From the NCBI GenBank assembly GCA_002437415.1, contig DJPL01000067.1, forward strand, positions 12,269 through 62,115: a stretch of DNA of 49,847 nt, in the 5' to 3' direction. Shown here piece by piece: positions 23,745 to 31,010 of the stretch (the first letter of the stretch is position 1; each line of letters starts with the position of its first letter). The DNA comes from Ruminococcaceae bacterium UBA6413. GTDB taxonomy: Bacteria > Bacillota > Clostridia > Oscillospirales > Ruminococcaceae. The notes beneath the pieces are model-generated. The model saw only the letters and a program-made list of their open reading frames with translations. It was not told the DNA's origin and searched no databases. The position numbers and the translations under genes were made by a program.

Positions 23745-24536
23745 TTACGCAAAGAAGAAGCCTGCCGTCATATCGAGGTAGTTAGCACCGCTGTAATCGG
23801 GGTACTGCTTGTTTACCTCAGCCTTGAATTCGTCGGCATTTGCACAATCAGATGCGATCTTTTTGAGATTTTCAAGATACTTGATTTTGGTTTCCGCGTC
23901 CTTTAAATCTTCGGGTGTGTAGTGCGATGTAAGTATCAGCGTGTAGCCCTTTTCAATGTAGCCTTTCAGCTGACCGATAATTGCGTCTGCATGACCTGCA
24001 CCTGCTACGATTGAGTGGCAGTCGTGACCGAGCATATGGGTGTATACAGCATTGATCTCGGGTATCTCGATATCGAACGCTTCGGCAGTCTGAGTTATCA
24101 CAAAGTCGATACCGCCGATAGTGATCTTTCCCTCGCCGATAACGTTTGTAATTTCGTGTACAGACTTGTCGAAGCTGTCACCGAAAGCGTTTGTAAAGTT
24201 ATTTATGAGCGCCTTGCCGCCACCGCTTTCGGAATATTCGACTGCGTTTTGAGTTGCGTATTTCGGTACATCGGGCAGGAATGTTGCGCCTGCACCGTGG
24301 TATGCGACGAGCGTTCCTTCAATCTCAACGTCTTTCAGATATTCGGTAAGCTCGGAAATGTTGTCGAAAAAGCACGGCGATTCGATAATAACAGCCTTTC
24401 CGTTTTTCTCGACAATGAAAACCTCATCATCTATAAGGTCATTTGTCTTGTATGCATGGAGCTTTACTTCTCCGAAGTCGTATACGCCTACTTCACCTTT
24501 TGCGAGTGATGTCTTTGTATAAGTATTCTTGTTCAT
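23745..24536 (-). CDS. Metallo-beta-lactamase-fold-like protein
   Basis: The 263-residue protein resembles MBL-fold hydrolases of the kind annotated beside HxlR regulators: EVFIVEKNGKAVIIESPCFFDNI (strand and loop at about 39-61), LVAYHGAGATFLPD (in place of the HxHxDH motif), VYTHMLGHDCHSIVAGAG (about 160-177) and LILTSHYTPEDLKDAETKIK. The classical THxHxDH zinc motif is not intact (AYHGAGATF), so metal binding is reduced or altered. Function unknown. The ATG at 24536 follows AGGAGGA by eight bases and lies downstream of a promoter at 24615-24643, which rules out longer in-frame starts. First gene of the minus-strand set and divergent from the HxlR regulator. Confidence 0.7.
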   Translation of the reverse strand: MNKNTYTKTSLAKGEVGVYDFGEVKLHAYKTNDLIDDEVFIVEKNGKAVIIESPCFFDNISELTEYLKDVEIEGTLVAYHGAGATFLPDVPKYATQNAVEYSESGGGKALINNFTNAFGDSFDKSVHEITNVIGEGKITIGGIDFVITQTAEAFDIEIPEINAVYTHMLGHDCHSIVAGAGHADAIIGQLKGYIEKGYTLILTSHYTPEDLKDAETKIKYLENLKKIASDCANADEFKAEVNKQYPDYSGANYLDMTAGFFFA

Positions 24537-24614
24537 ATTGAAATCCTCCTGAAATTCTGTGGGTTTATTTGCTTTTTCCGGAAGATTCAGCGCTGTTTCT
24601 CTTTCCTTGACCTT

Positions 24615-24643
24615 ATCATAGCACATCGGATATCGGCTGTAAA
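24615..24643 (-). promoter_or_regulatory. Promoter of the MBL-like gene
   Basis: Minus-strand TTTACA (24638-24643), 17 bases, TATGAT (24615-24620) with a TGC extended -10. Confidence 0.65.
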
Positions 24644-24665
24644 GTACGCACTTTTTTGTAGGATA

Positions 24666-24706
24666 GTTACCTCGGAGTGACTATTGCACGGTTACCCGAA
24701 AGTAAC
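24666..24706. promoter_or_regulatory. Tandem palindromic sites in the HxlR/MBL divergent region
   Basis: GTTACCTCGGAGTGAC (24666-24681) and GTTACCCGAAAGTAAC (24691-24706) are two GTTAC-N6-GTRAC dyads 25 bases apart, each followed within a few bases by TTGCAC. A longer inverted repeat, GCACGGTT (24686-24693) with AACCGTGC (24715-24722), overlaps the second. They sit upstream of the MBL promoter and could bind the HxlR protein. The rest of the 332-base gap 24537-24868 holds the two divergent promoters and a dyad GTATCA-ATA-TGATAC (24821-24835) near the hxlR transcription start. Confidence 0.5.
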
Positions 24707-24780
24707 AATTGCACAACCGTGCGGCTTGCTTGCATTCGGGTAATTGCCTAAATTTTTTAAAAAATTTTTGTGTCGGGGTG

Positions 24781-24810
24781 TTGACGGCGTAAAGGTGAGT
24801 ATGGTATAAT
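24781..24810 (+). promoter_or_regulatory. Promoter of the HxlR regulator
   Basis: TTGACG (24781-24786), 18 bases, TATAAT (24805-24810) with TGG just before the -10. A dyad GTATCA-ATA-TGATAC follows at 24821-24835. Confidence 0.7.
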
Positions 24811-24868
24811 CGGGCTGTAAGTATCAATATGATACTGTTTGATAACCAAGCGGAAAAGAGGTACTGCT

Positions 24869-25207
24869 ATGAGTGAAATTAAAGCTGTAAAAGAATTACC
24901 TGCCTGCCCGGTTGAAACAACGCTTACGCTTATCGGCGACAAGTGGAAAGTGCTGATACTGCGTGATCTGATGACAGGTACAAAGCGTTTCGGTGAGCTT
25001 AAAAAGTCGGTCGGCAATGTTTCGCAGAAGGTGCTGACTTCACAGCTTCGCGATATGGAAGAAAGCGGTCTTGTAAACCGCAAGGTGTATGCCGAAGTTC
25101 CGCCCAGGGTAGAGTATTCGCTGACCGAGCTCGGCAAGAGCCTTAATCCTATACTTGACGCTATGAAGTGCTGGGGCGAGGGCTATAAAAATCTGGTCGA
25201 GGGATAA
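24869..25207 (+). CDS. HxlR family winged-helix transcriptional regulator
   Basis: The 112-residue protein is full length for the HxlR family: CPVETTLTLIGDKWKVLILRDL (Cys at about 12, then helix 1-2), G(T)KRFGELKKSVGNVSQKVLTSQLRDMEESGLVNRKVY (winged helix recognition region) and PPRVEYSLTELGKSL. HxlR proteins often respond to redox or reactive electrophiles through the N-terminal Cys; here one Cys (CPVE) is at the usual place. The ATG at 24869 follows AAAGAGGT. It is divergent from the MBL-like gene, with palindromes in between, so autoregulation and control of that gene are likely. Confidence 0.9.
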   Translation: MSEIKAVKELPACPVETTLTLIGDKWKVLILRDLMTGTKRFGELKKSVGNVSQKVLTSQLRDMEESGLVNRKVYAEVPPRVEYSLTELGKSLNPILDAMKCWGEGYKNLVEG

Positions 25208-25237
25208 AACAATTTTAAAAAAATTTCACTTTCCCTA

Positions 25238-25266
25238 TTGACAACTCCGCTTCAATGTTGTATAAT
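25238..25266 (+). promoter_or_regulatory. Promoter of infC-rpmI-rplT
   Basis: Perfect TTGACA (25238-25243), 17 bases, TATAAT (25261-25266). The leader to infC is about 205 bases. Confidence 0.85.
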
Positions 25267-25289
25267 CTACTGGTAAATTAAATTGTAAA

Positions 25290-25442
25290 ACAAAAGCAGA
25301 GAAGCACTCTCACCCATTTACGCCGCTTGGTTGTTCAATGAGGTAATTACAGAAATTCCCGACGGACTATACATAGTTCCGTCTGTAATATTTGTACAGC
25401 GTGAGAGAATCTGCATTGCAGTTTATCACGCTTTTTGTTTTG
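25290..25442 (+). ncRNA. L20-type autoregulatory leader with attenuator
   Basis: The leader before infC folds into nested stems: GCAGA (25296-25300) with TCTGC (25410-25414), CTCTCAC (25307-25313) with GTGAGAG (25401-25407), TTACAGA with TCTGTAA, and a GACGGA...TCCGTC hairpin. A competing terminator uses GCGTGA (25399-25404) with TCACGC (25426-25431), followed by TTTTTGTTTT (25432-25441). GTGAGAG is shared by both forms, as in the Bacillota L20 leader, in which ribosomal protein L20 favours the terminator. The layout and the downstream infC-rpmI-rplT genes support this; identification as the Rfam L20 leader is by structure and context. Confidence 0.8.
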
Positions 25443-25480
25443 CATAAAACGATTTGTTTTCAGAAAGGCGGTGCTTTAAA

Positions 25481-26050
25481 ATCAGCACAAAAGAACAACT
25501 CATCAACGAAGAGATAAATGAAAAAGAGGTTCGTGTGATCGGAGCTGACAACGAACAGCTCGGCATTATGTCTTCGGCGCAGGCTCTTGATATGGCAATC
25601 GAGGCTGACTTAGACCTCGTGCTTATCGCTCCTTCGGCTACTCCTCCGGTATGCCGCATCATGGATTACGGCAAGTTCCGTTTTGAGCAGTCAAAGAAGG
25701 AAAAGGAATCTAAAAAGAACCAGAAACAGGCTGAGCTTAAAGAGATACAGATGTCGCTCAACATTGACACCAACGACTTTAACACAAAGGCTAATCAGGC
25801 TATAAAGTTCCTTAAGAACGGCGACAAGGTCCGTATCAAGGTTCGTTACAGACGAGCAAGAGAGCTGTCGCACGTTAATCTTGGTGAGGAGCTTATGCAG
25901 AGAGTTCTTGAAGCGGTTTCAGAGTACGGCTCATGCGAAAAGCCTGCAAAGCTTGAGGGCAGAAACTACATGGCAGTTGTAGCTCCCAAGACAGCGGCAA
26001 ACGGCAAGAAAGCAAAGAAGGACGCCGAAAAACCGGCGGAAAATAAATAA
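25481..26050 (+). CDS. infC: Translation initiation factor IF-3, probable AUC start
   Basis: IF-3 keeps 30S subunits free and checks start-codon pairing. The protein (189 residues) has the family start STKEQLINEEINEKEVRVIG, then LGIMSSAQAL, DLVLIAPSATPPVCRIMDYGKF (about 47-68), a basic linker, and C-terminal domain KFLKNGDKVRIKVRYRRARE. The only good ribosome site (AAAGGCGGTG, 25463-25472) points to ATC at 25481; the TTG at 25454 precedes that site and would add unrelated residues. infC is known to use rare AUU/AUC starts that IF-3 itself disfavours, giving feedback control. The C-terminal tail is Lys/Ala/Glu-rich. First gene of infC-rpmI-rplT. Confidence 0.95.
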   Translation: MSTKEQLINEEINEKEVRVIGADNEQLGIMSSAQALDMAIEADLDLVLIAPSATPPVCRIMDYGKFRFEQSKKEKESKKNQKQAELKEIQMSLNIDTNDFNTKANQAIKFLKNGDKVRIKVRYRRARELSHVNLGEELMQRVLEAVSEYGSCEKPAKLEGRNYMAVVAPKTAANGKKAKKDAEKPAENK

Positions 26051-26064
26051 GGAGGATTCCACTC

Positions 26065-26271
26065 ATGGCAAAGAAGATCAAGATCAAAACCCACAGCGGT
26101 GCTAAAAAGCGTTTTAACCTCTCCAAGAACGGTAAGGTCAAGTACCAGAAGACAAACCGTCGTCACAGACTGACACAGAAGGCTACAAAGAGAAAACGTA
26201 TCAATCGTGCAGCAGGATACTGCGACAAGACGAACGTTGCAGAAGTTAAGAAGCTCATACCTTACAAATAA
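26065..26271 (+). CDS. rpmI: 50S ribosomal protein L35
   Basis: The 68-residue very basic protein matches L35: MAKKIKIKTHSGAKKRF start, RRHRLTQKATKRKR centre, and a VKKLIPYK end. It sits between infC and rplT, as usual, with AAGGAGG before the ATG. Confidence 0.97.
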   Translation: MAKKIKIKTHSGAKKRFNLSKNGKVKYQKTNRRHRLTQKATKRKRINRAAGYCDKTNVAEVKKLIPYK

Positions 26272-26323
26272 AAACTAACTGCGACCGTTTCGGCGCAATA
26301 TTCACTATAGGAGGAATTTAACG

Positions 26324-26677
26324 ATGGCTCGTATTAAAGGTGCATTAGCAACTCGTAAGAGAAGAAATAAAACATTAAAGCTGGCAAAGGGCTACTGGGG
26401 CGGCAAGAGCAGACTTTTCAAGACTGCCAAGGAAGCTGTCTGGAAGTCAGGTCAGTATGCTTATATCAGCAGACGTTTAAAGAAGAGAGATTTCAGAAAG
26501 CTCTGGATCGCAAGAATCAACGCCGCTTGCAAGATGAACGGTACTAACTACTCAACATTCATCAACGGTTTAAAGAAGGCTAACATCGGTCTTAACAGAA
26601 AGATGCTGTCAGAGATAGCTATCAATGACCCCGCAGGCTTTACTGCACTCGTTGAGAAGGCTAAGGCTGCTCTTTAA
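26324..26677 (+). CDS. rplT: 50S ribosomal protein L20
   Basis: The 117-residue protein has the L20 pattern: MARIKGALATRKRRNKTLKLAKGY start, RLFKTAKEAVWKSGQYAY, RKRDFRKLWIARINAA-type segment, and GLNRKMLSEIAI near the end. L20 is essential for early 50S assembly and represses its own operon by binding the leader at 25290-25442. GGAGGA precedes the ATG. A strong terminator follows at 26687-26718. Confidence 0.97.
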   Translation: MARIKGALATRKRRNKTLKLAKGYWGGKSRLFKTAKEAVWKSGQYAYISRRLKKRDFRKLWIARINAACKMNGTNYSTFINGLKKANIGLNRKMLSEIAINDPAGFTALVEKAKAAL

Positions 26678-26686
26678 GAGAAAAAA

Positions 26687-26720
26687 ACACGCCCACATTA
26701 TTATGGGCGTGTGATTTTTT
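26687..26720 (+). terminator. Terminator of infC-rpmI-rplT
   Basis: ACACGCCCA (26687-26695) pairs with TGGGCGTGT (26704-26712), preceded by A7 and followed by GATTTTTT. Confidence 0.9.
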
Positions 26721-26751
26721 ATATTGAAGTACAGAGCTGCCGACTTAAAGG

Positions 26752-26784
26752 TATAAAATATACCCGACTGCAAGCCGGGTATAT
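26752..26784 (-). terminator. Terminator of the membrane protein gene
   Basis: ATATACCCG (26758-26766) and CGGGTATAT (26776-26784) form a 9-bp stem. On the minus strand TTTTAT follows. It lies 9 bases after the stop of the gene at 26793-27686. Confidence 0.75.
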
Positions 26785-26792
26785 AAATCCTT

Positions 26793-27686
26793 TTAATACA
26801 TATCCTTGCTGTGGTGCTTGTAGTAGAATATGTAGCTTCCGATAGCGCCCGCAACAACGAAAATGAATGTCACGATAAGACGGTTGAGCAGATTGCCCGA
26901 CAGCTCCGTATACTGCATTGAGTATTTCGCGATATTGTCAAGTATGCCGAATATGTTGACTGCTATGCCCGCTTCCTGCTCCTTTAAGAATATCTGGAAC
27001 AGATAAGCAAAGCCGTTCGACAGTGCCCAACCCGCAAATGTAAGTATCGCGGTGAATACGCAGTCCACGGTTCTCAGCTTCTTTGAGAACACGGTGTAGA
27101 GCGATATTACAGCGGCAGACATTATAACGCCGCCTATCCAGCCGACAAGGTCGGACATCATTATAAATACCACGAATATCGCAGAGCCGATGACAAGTCC
27201 GAGGATACCGCCGAGCACACCTTTTACAGTGCCCTTTACATCAAACGGCGGGCGAACAGTTCCATCGGAGCGTCTGCGCCTTGTGAGTATCTCGTAGTCC
27301 TCAAGTTCCAGGACCTTTGCGACCTGAATGGGTGTTGTGCCGCGCATTTCACTTTTTAAATAGGCAGTGAGTTTTTCCAAAAATGCAATGAGTATCGGCA
27401 GGTTTTCCTGCATGAGGTTGTATCCCTTGCAGTAGATGTTGACACAACCGTCAACATTTTCAACGCCGAGCATTGTTTTCTTGGGAAAGCGCTCAGCCAT
27501 GGTGTATATCCTGCCGAACTGTCGGTCGGTTATCACCGCACCGCACACTATATCAAATCTGTGCTTCTTGTCGTTGTCGAAAACCACTATAGGAACGCCG
27601 TTCTTCACGCCGCTGAGCGTAGCGGTTTCGGGGTCATATTTAAGCCCTGTTTCCTTTTCAATAAGGCTGAGTTCGGAAAAAATCAT
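26793..27686 (-). CDS. Hypothetical membrane protein
   Basis: I do not recognise the family. The 297-residue protein has a soluble N-terminal part (about 1-145; residues 25-110 look like a compact alpha/beta domain with KNGVPIVVFDNDKKHRFDIV and FGRIYTMAERFPKKTMLG). About four membrane segments follow at 155-175, 182-200, 212-235 and 268-288, and the C-terminus KHHSKDMY is cytoplasmic. Short basic RRRRSDG lies just before the first membrane segment, suggesting a cytoplasmic N-terminal domain. The ATG follows AAGGA. It has its own promoter and terminator and is a single gene between rplT and the rRNA methyltransferase. Confidence 0.7.
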   Translation of the reverse strand: MIFSELSLIEKETGLKYDPETATLSGVKNGVPIVVFDNDKKHRFDIVCGAVITDRQFGRIYTMAERFPKKTMLGVENVDGCVNIYCKGYNLMQENLPILIAFLEKLTAYLKSEMRGTTPIQVAKVLELEDYEILTRRRRSDGTVRPPFDVKGTVKGVLGGILGLVIGSAIFVVFIMMSDLVGWIGGVIMSAAVISLYTVFSKKLRTVDCVFTAILTFAGWALSNGFAYLFQIFLKEQEAGIAVNIFGILDNIAKYSMQYTELSGNLLNRLIVTFIFVVAGAIGSYIFYYKHHSKDMY

Positions 27687-27722
27687 GTAATAAGTCCTTT
27701 CTTTATGTACACGGATAAAGAA

Positions 27723-27751
27723 ATTTTAGCATAACGACAGGTAAAAGTCAA
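27723..27751 (-). promoter_or_regulatory. Promoter of the hypothetical membrane protein
   Basis: Minus-strand TTGACT (27746-27751), 17 bases, TAAAAT (27723-27728), with a TGC extended -10. Confidence 0.65.
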
Positions 27752-27774
27752 GAAATTGAGTGTTAAGGAGAAAT

Positions 27775-28563
27775 ATGGAAATCACTTCAAAGCAAAACAG
27801 TTATATAAAGGAATACAGAAAGCTTGTCGAGCAGAGAAAGTACCGCAGACAGTCGGGATTTTTCCCGTGCGAGGGCGCAAAGCTTGCTGTTGAAGCGGTT
27901 AGGAGCGGTTGCACTTTAGGTGAAAACGCATACTATACTGCCGCCGCCGCGGAAAAATATCCCGAATGTATCCGCCTTTTGCAGGAACATTGCAAAATGA
28001 TACAGATCACCAAGGAGGTGGCGGACAGTATTTCCGACACAAAATCCCCCCAGGGAATTTTTATTATGGTAAGACATCTTGACAAAATTCTGAATTTAAG
28101 TACAATAGATAGTAGCAGGCAGTTTATAATATTGGAAAATTTACAAGATATGGGTAACATTGGAACGATTATTCGTTCCTGTGACGCATTCTCGATCGAC
28201 GGCGTTATACTTGTCGGAGATTGTGCGGACGTGTTCGCACCCAAGACAGTAAGGAGCGCGATGGGTTCGCTGTTCCGACTTCCGATATACTGCTGTGAAA
28301 CCGAAGAAGCGATCACGCTTTTGCAAAAGGGAGGATTTACCGTGTACTCGGCTGAACTTTCCGACAGGTCGGTGAAGCTCGGCGAGGAAAAGCTCCCCGA
28401 AAAGACCGCCGTGGTTATCGGCAACGAGGGCAACGGTGTCACCGATACGGTGAAGAGCCTTTGCGATAAGTCGCTGTTTATTCCGATAAGCAGTGCCGAG
28501 AGCCTTAATGCATCGGTGGCGGCATCGGTCATTGCGTGGGAATTGTCAAAGAGCAGAAAGTAG
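27775..28563 (+). CDS. SpoU/TrmH-family RNA 2'-O-ribose methyltransferase
   Basis: A SPOUT-fold methyltransferase of 262 residues. It has an N-terminal RNA-binding-like domain (SKQNSYIKEYRKLVEQRKYR, FFPCEGAKL) and three family motifs: NIGTIIRSCDAFSIDGVIL (about 127-145), VVIGNEGNGV (about 215-224) and IPISSAESLNASVAASVIAWE (about 235-255). This group methylates ribose in 23S rRNA or tRNA; the exact nucleotide cannot be read from sequence. The ATG at 27775 follows AAGGAG; an earlier in-frame TTG start lacks a site. It stands before the repeat-rich gap upstream of topA. Confidence 0.88.
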   Translation: MEITSKQNSYIKEYRKLVEQRKYRRQSGFFPCEGAKLAVEAVRSGCTLGENAYYTAAAAEKYPECIRLLQEHCKMIQITKEVADSISDTKSPQGIFIMVRHLDKILNLSTIDSSRQFIILENLQDMGNIGTIIRSCDAFSIDGVILVGDCADVFAPKTVRSAMGSLFRLPIYCCETEEAITLLQKGGFTVYSAELSDRSVKLGEEKLPEKTAVVIGNEGNGVTDTVKSLCDKSLFIPISSAESLNASVAASVIAWELSKSRK

Positions 28564-28715
28564 TTTGATGTTAAACTCGGTTAATAATTGCACTATATAA
28601 TTACGCGTTGAGATTGCAGCAAATTTATCCGGTGCTATGCCTGCCGGAATAATGTTAAATTCTCAACAGCACAAAGACAGTAACTCAAATAATTGAAATA
28701 AAACGTTAAGAGGGT

Positions 28716-28885
28716 GTGGCGTAGCCACCCGCCGTTATACGAGGTGCAGAATGCACAAACGGTTTAAAAGGCGAATTTGAAGCGGTACATTGCCGTGGGG
28801 GCGGCGTAGCCGCTCGCCGTACACAAACTGTAGCAATATGCAAACAGTTTGAAAGGCGAATTCGGGGCGGCACGTTGCCGCGGAA
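28716..28885 (+). repeat. Two tandem 85-bp structured units upstream of topA
   Basis: Unit A (28716-28800) and unit B (28801-28885) have the same length and conserved ends, with a diverged middle. Each begins with a GTA-loop hairpin: GTGGC-GTA-GCCAC in A and GCGGC-GTA-GCCGC in B, a compensated pair. Each carries an inner hairpin-in-hairpin and ends with another hairpin (GCGGTA/TGCCGT in A, GCGGCA/TGCCGC in B). Unit B ends inside the RBS region of topA. The rest of the 336-base gap 28564-28899 holds only a weak dyad TTGAGA...TCTCAA (28608-28666) with TCCGG/CCGGA inside. Confidence 0.65.
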
Positions 28886-28899
28886 AGGAAGACGAAGTT

Positions 28900-30996
28900 T
28901 TGTCTCATTTGGTAATAGTTGAGTCGCCGGCAAAGGCGAAAACAATTGAAAAATATTTAGGCAAGGATTATTCCGTAGTTGCCTCTGTAGGTCATATACG
29001 CGACCTGCCTAAATCAAAGCTCGGAGTTGACGTTGATAATAACTTTGAGCCGAAATACGAAAACAAAAAAGATAAGGCGGCTCTTATAAAAGAGCTCAAG
29101 AAAGATGCAAAGGCATCCGATATAGTATACCTCGCGACCGACCCTGATAGAGAGGGAGAAGCTATATCATGGCACCTGGCACACGTCCTCGGGATAAGCC
29201 CCGATGCACCTGTGCGTGTTACATTCAGCGAAATTACAAGGAGCGGTATCGCGGCAGGTATGAGCCACCCGAGAACGCTCGATATGGATCTTATCAACGC
29301 TCAGCAGGCAAGACGTATTCTCGACAGAATAGTGGGCTATAAGCTAAGCCCGTTCTTATGGAAAAAAGTAAGACGCGGACTGTCCGCAGGACGAGTACAG
29401 TCGGTCGCCGTAAGGCTTATCGTTGACAGAGAGCAGGAGATCGAGAGCTTCGAGGCTCAGGAGTACTGGAGCATTGACGCGAAGTTCCTGTCAGGCTCAA
29501 GCAGACGCGCGTTCCCCGCAAAGCTGACGGAGGTCAAGGGCGAGAAGTTCAAGGCGCTCAATAAAGAAGAAACCGACAAGGTTCTCGCTATGCTTGAAAA
29601 CGGCGAGTTTATTATAACCAATATCAAGAACAGCACAAGAAAGAAAACTCCCGCGCCGCCGTTTACAACTTCAACCTTACAGCAGGAAGCGTCAAGAAAG
29701 CTGTCTTTCAACTCAAGACGTACAATGAAAGCGGCTCAGGAGCTGTACGAAGGTGTTGAGATACCCGATATGGGCGCGGTAGGTATCATAACCTATATGC
29801 GTACCGACAGTTTGCGTATTTCGGACGAGGCAAAAGCCGCAGCTGCTCAGATGATCGAAACAACATACGGCAAGGAATATCTGCCGTCAAAGCCCAGAGT
29901 GTTCAAGTCAAAGAGCAATGCTCAGGACGCTCATGAGGCTATACGCCCGACAATAATCACGCTCACCCCCGATAAGGTGAAGTCTGCACTTACAAGCGAC
30001 CAGTATAAGCTGTATAAGCTGATATGGGAGCGCTTTATGGCAAGCCAGATGGAAAATCAGCTCCTTGATACCAAGGCTGTTGATATTACTTGCGGCGACT
30101 GCCTTTTCAAGGCAAACGGATACACCGTAAAATTTGACGGCTTCACAAAGCTGTATGAAGAAAGCAAAGATAATGACGAAGAAGAGGGCGGCGCACTGCC
30201 TGCTCTTGAAGTCGGCGAAAAGCTGAAGGTAAAAGAGCTTACAGGCAACCAGCACTTCACTCAGCCGCCACCGAGATATACAGAAGCAAGCCTTATAAAG
30301 GCACTCGAAGAAAACGGTATAGGCAGACCGTCTACCTATGCGCCGACCATTGCCACAATACTTGACAGACATTATGTTGAGCGTGAAGCAAAGCAGTTGA
30401 AGCCTACCTCGCTCGGCACTGTAATTACCGACCTTATGAAGGGTCACTTTGAGCGTATAGTTGACGCTAAGTTCACAGCTCAGATGGAAAGCGACCTTGA
30501 TAAGATCGAAGCGGGCAAAGCCAATTGGGTAGATGTACTCGGAAAGTTCTACACAGGCTTTGACAAGATGCTGACAAAAGCAGAAAAGGATATGGAGGGC
30601 AAGAGGGTAAAAATACCCGATGAGCCTACAGATATAATCTGCGATAAGTGCGGCAAGCCTATGGTCATAAAGATAGGACCTTACGGAAAGTTCCTCGGCT
30701 GCTCGGGCTTCCCCGAGTGCAAGAACACAAAGAGGATAGTAAACGAAACCGGTGGACTCTGCCCCCACTGCGGCGGCAAGATGCTTGCCAAGAAGTCAAA
30801 GAAGGGTAAGCCTTTCTTCGGCTGTGAGAATTATAAGGACTGCAACTTTATGACATGGGATACACCGCTTGCCGATAAGTGCCCCAAGTGCGGCTCGACA
30901 CTTTTCAAGAAGGTCGGAAAGCAGGGACAGGTGTACTGCGCCAAGGACGGTTGCGGATATGTACGCCCCGTCGATGAGGATAAGAAGAACGACTGA
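28900..30996 (+). CDS. topA: DNA topoisomerase I
   Basis: Relaxes negatively supercoiled DNA. The start chosen is TTG at 28900, eight bases after AAAGGAAG, giving the canonical beginning SHLVIVESPAKAKTIEKYLG. The 698-residue protein has the Toprim domain (ATDPDREGEAISW near residue 80), the active-site Tyr in GIITYMRTDSLR (Tyr299), and three C-terminal four-Cys zinc ribbons from about residue 580: CDKCGKP...CSGFPEC, CPHCGGK...CENYKDC and CPKCGST...CAKDGC. Structured tandem repeats lie directly upstream. trmFO follows after 14 bases, so they are co-transcribed. Confidence 0.97.
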   Translation: MSHLVIVESPAKAKTIEKYLGKDYSVVASVGHIRDLPKSKLGVDVDNNFEPKYENKKDKAALIKELKKDAKASDIVYLATDPDREGEAISWHLAHVLGISPDAPVRVTFSEITRSGIAAGMSHPRTLDMDLINAQQARRILDRIVGYKLSPFLWKKVRRGLSAGRVQSVAVRLIVDREQEIESFEAQEYWSIDAKFLSGSSRRAFPAKLTEVKGEKFKALNKEETDKVLAMLENGEFIITNIKNSTRKKTPAPPFTTSTLQQEASRKLSFNSRRTMKAAQELYEGVEIPDMGAVGIITYMRTDSLRISDEAKAAAAQMIETTYGKEYLPSKPRVFKSKSNAQDAHEAIRPTIITLTPDKVKSALTSDQYKLYKLIWERFMASQMENQLLDTKAVDITCGDCLFKANGYTVKFDGFTKLYEESKDNDEEEGGALPALEVGEKLKVKELTGNQHFTQPPPRYTEASLIKALEENGIGRPSTYAPTIATILDRHYVEREAKQLKPTSLGTVITDLMKGHFERIVDAKFTAQMESDLDKIEAGKANWVDVLGKFYTGFDKMLTKAEKDMEGKRVKIPDEPTDIICDKCGKPMVIKIGPYGKFLGCSGFPECKNTKRIVNETGGLCPHCGGKMLAKKSKKGKPFFGCENYKDCNFMTWDTPLADKCPKCGSTLFKKVGKQGQVYCAKDGCGYVRPVDEDKKND

Positions 30997-31010
30997 TAAG
31001 GATAGATAAA

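Noticed and set aside
28716..28899. An N-terminal extension of topA reading through the tandem repeat
   Set aside because: The canonical TopA start follows the TTG at 28900 with a good ribosome site; the repeat is not coding.
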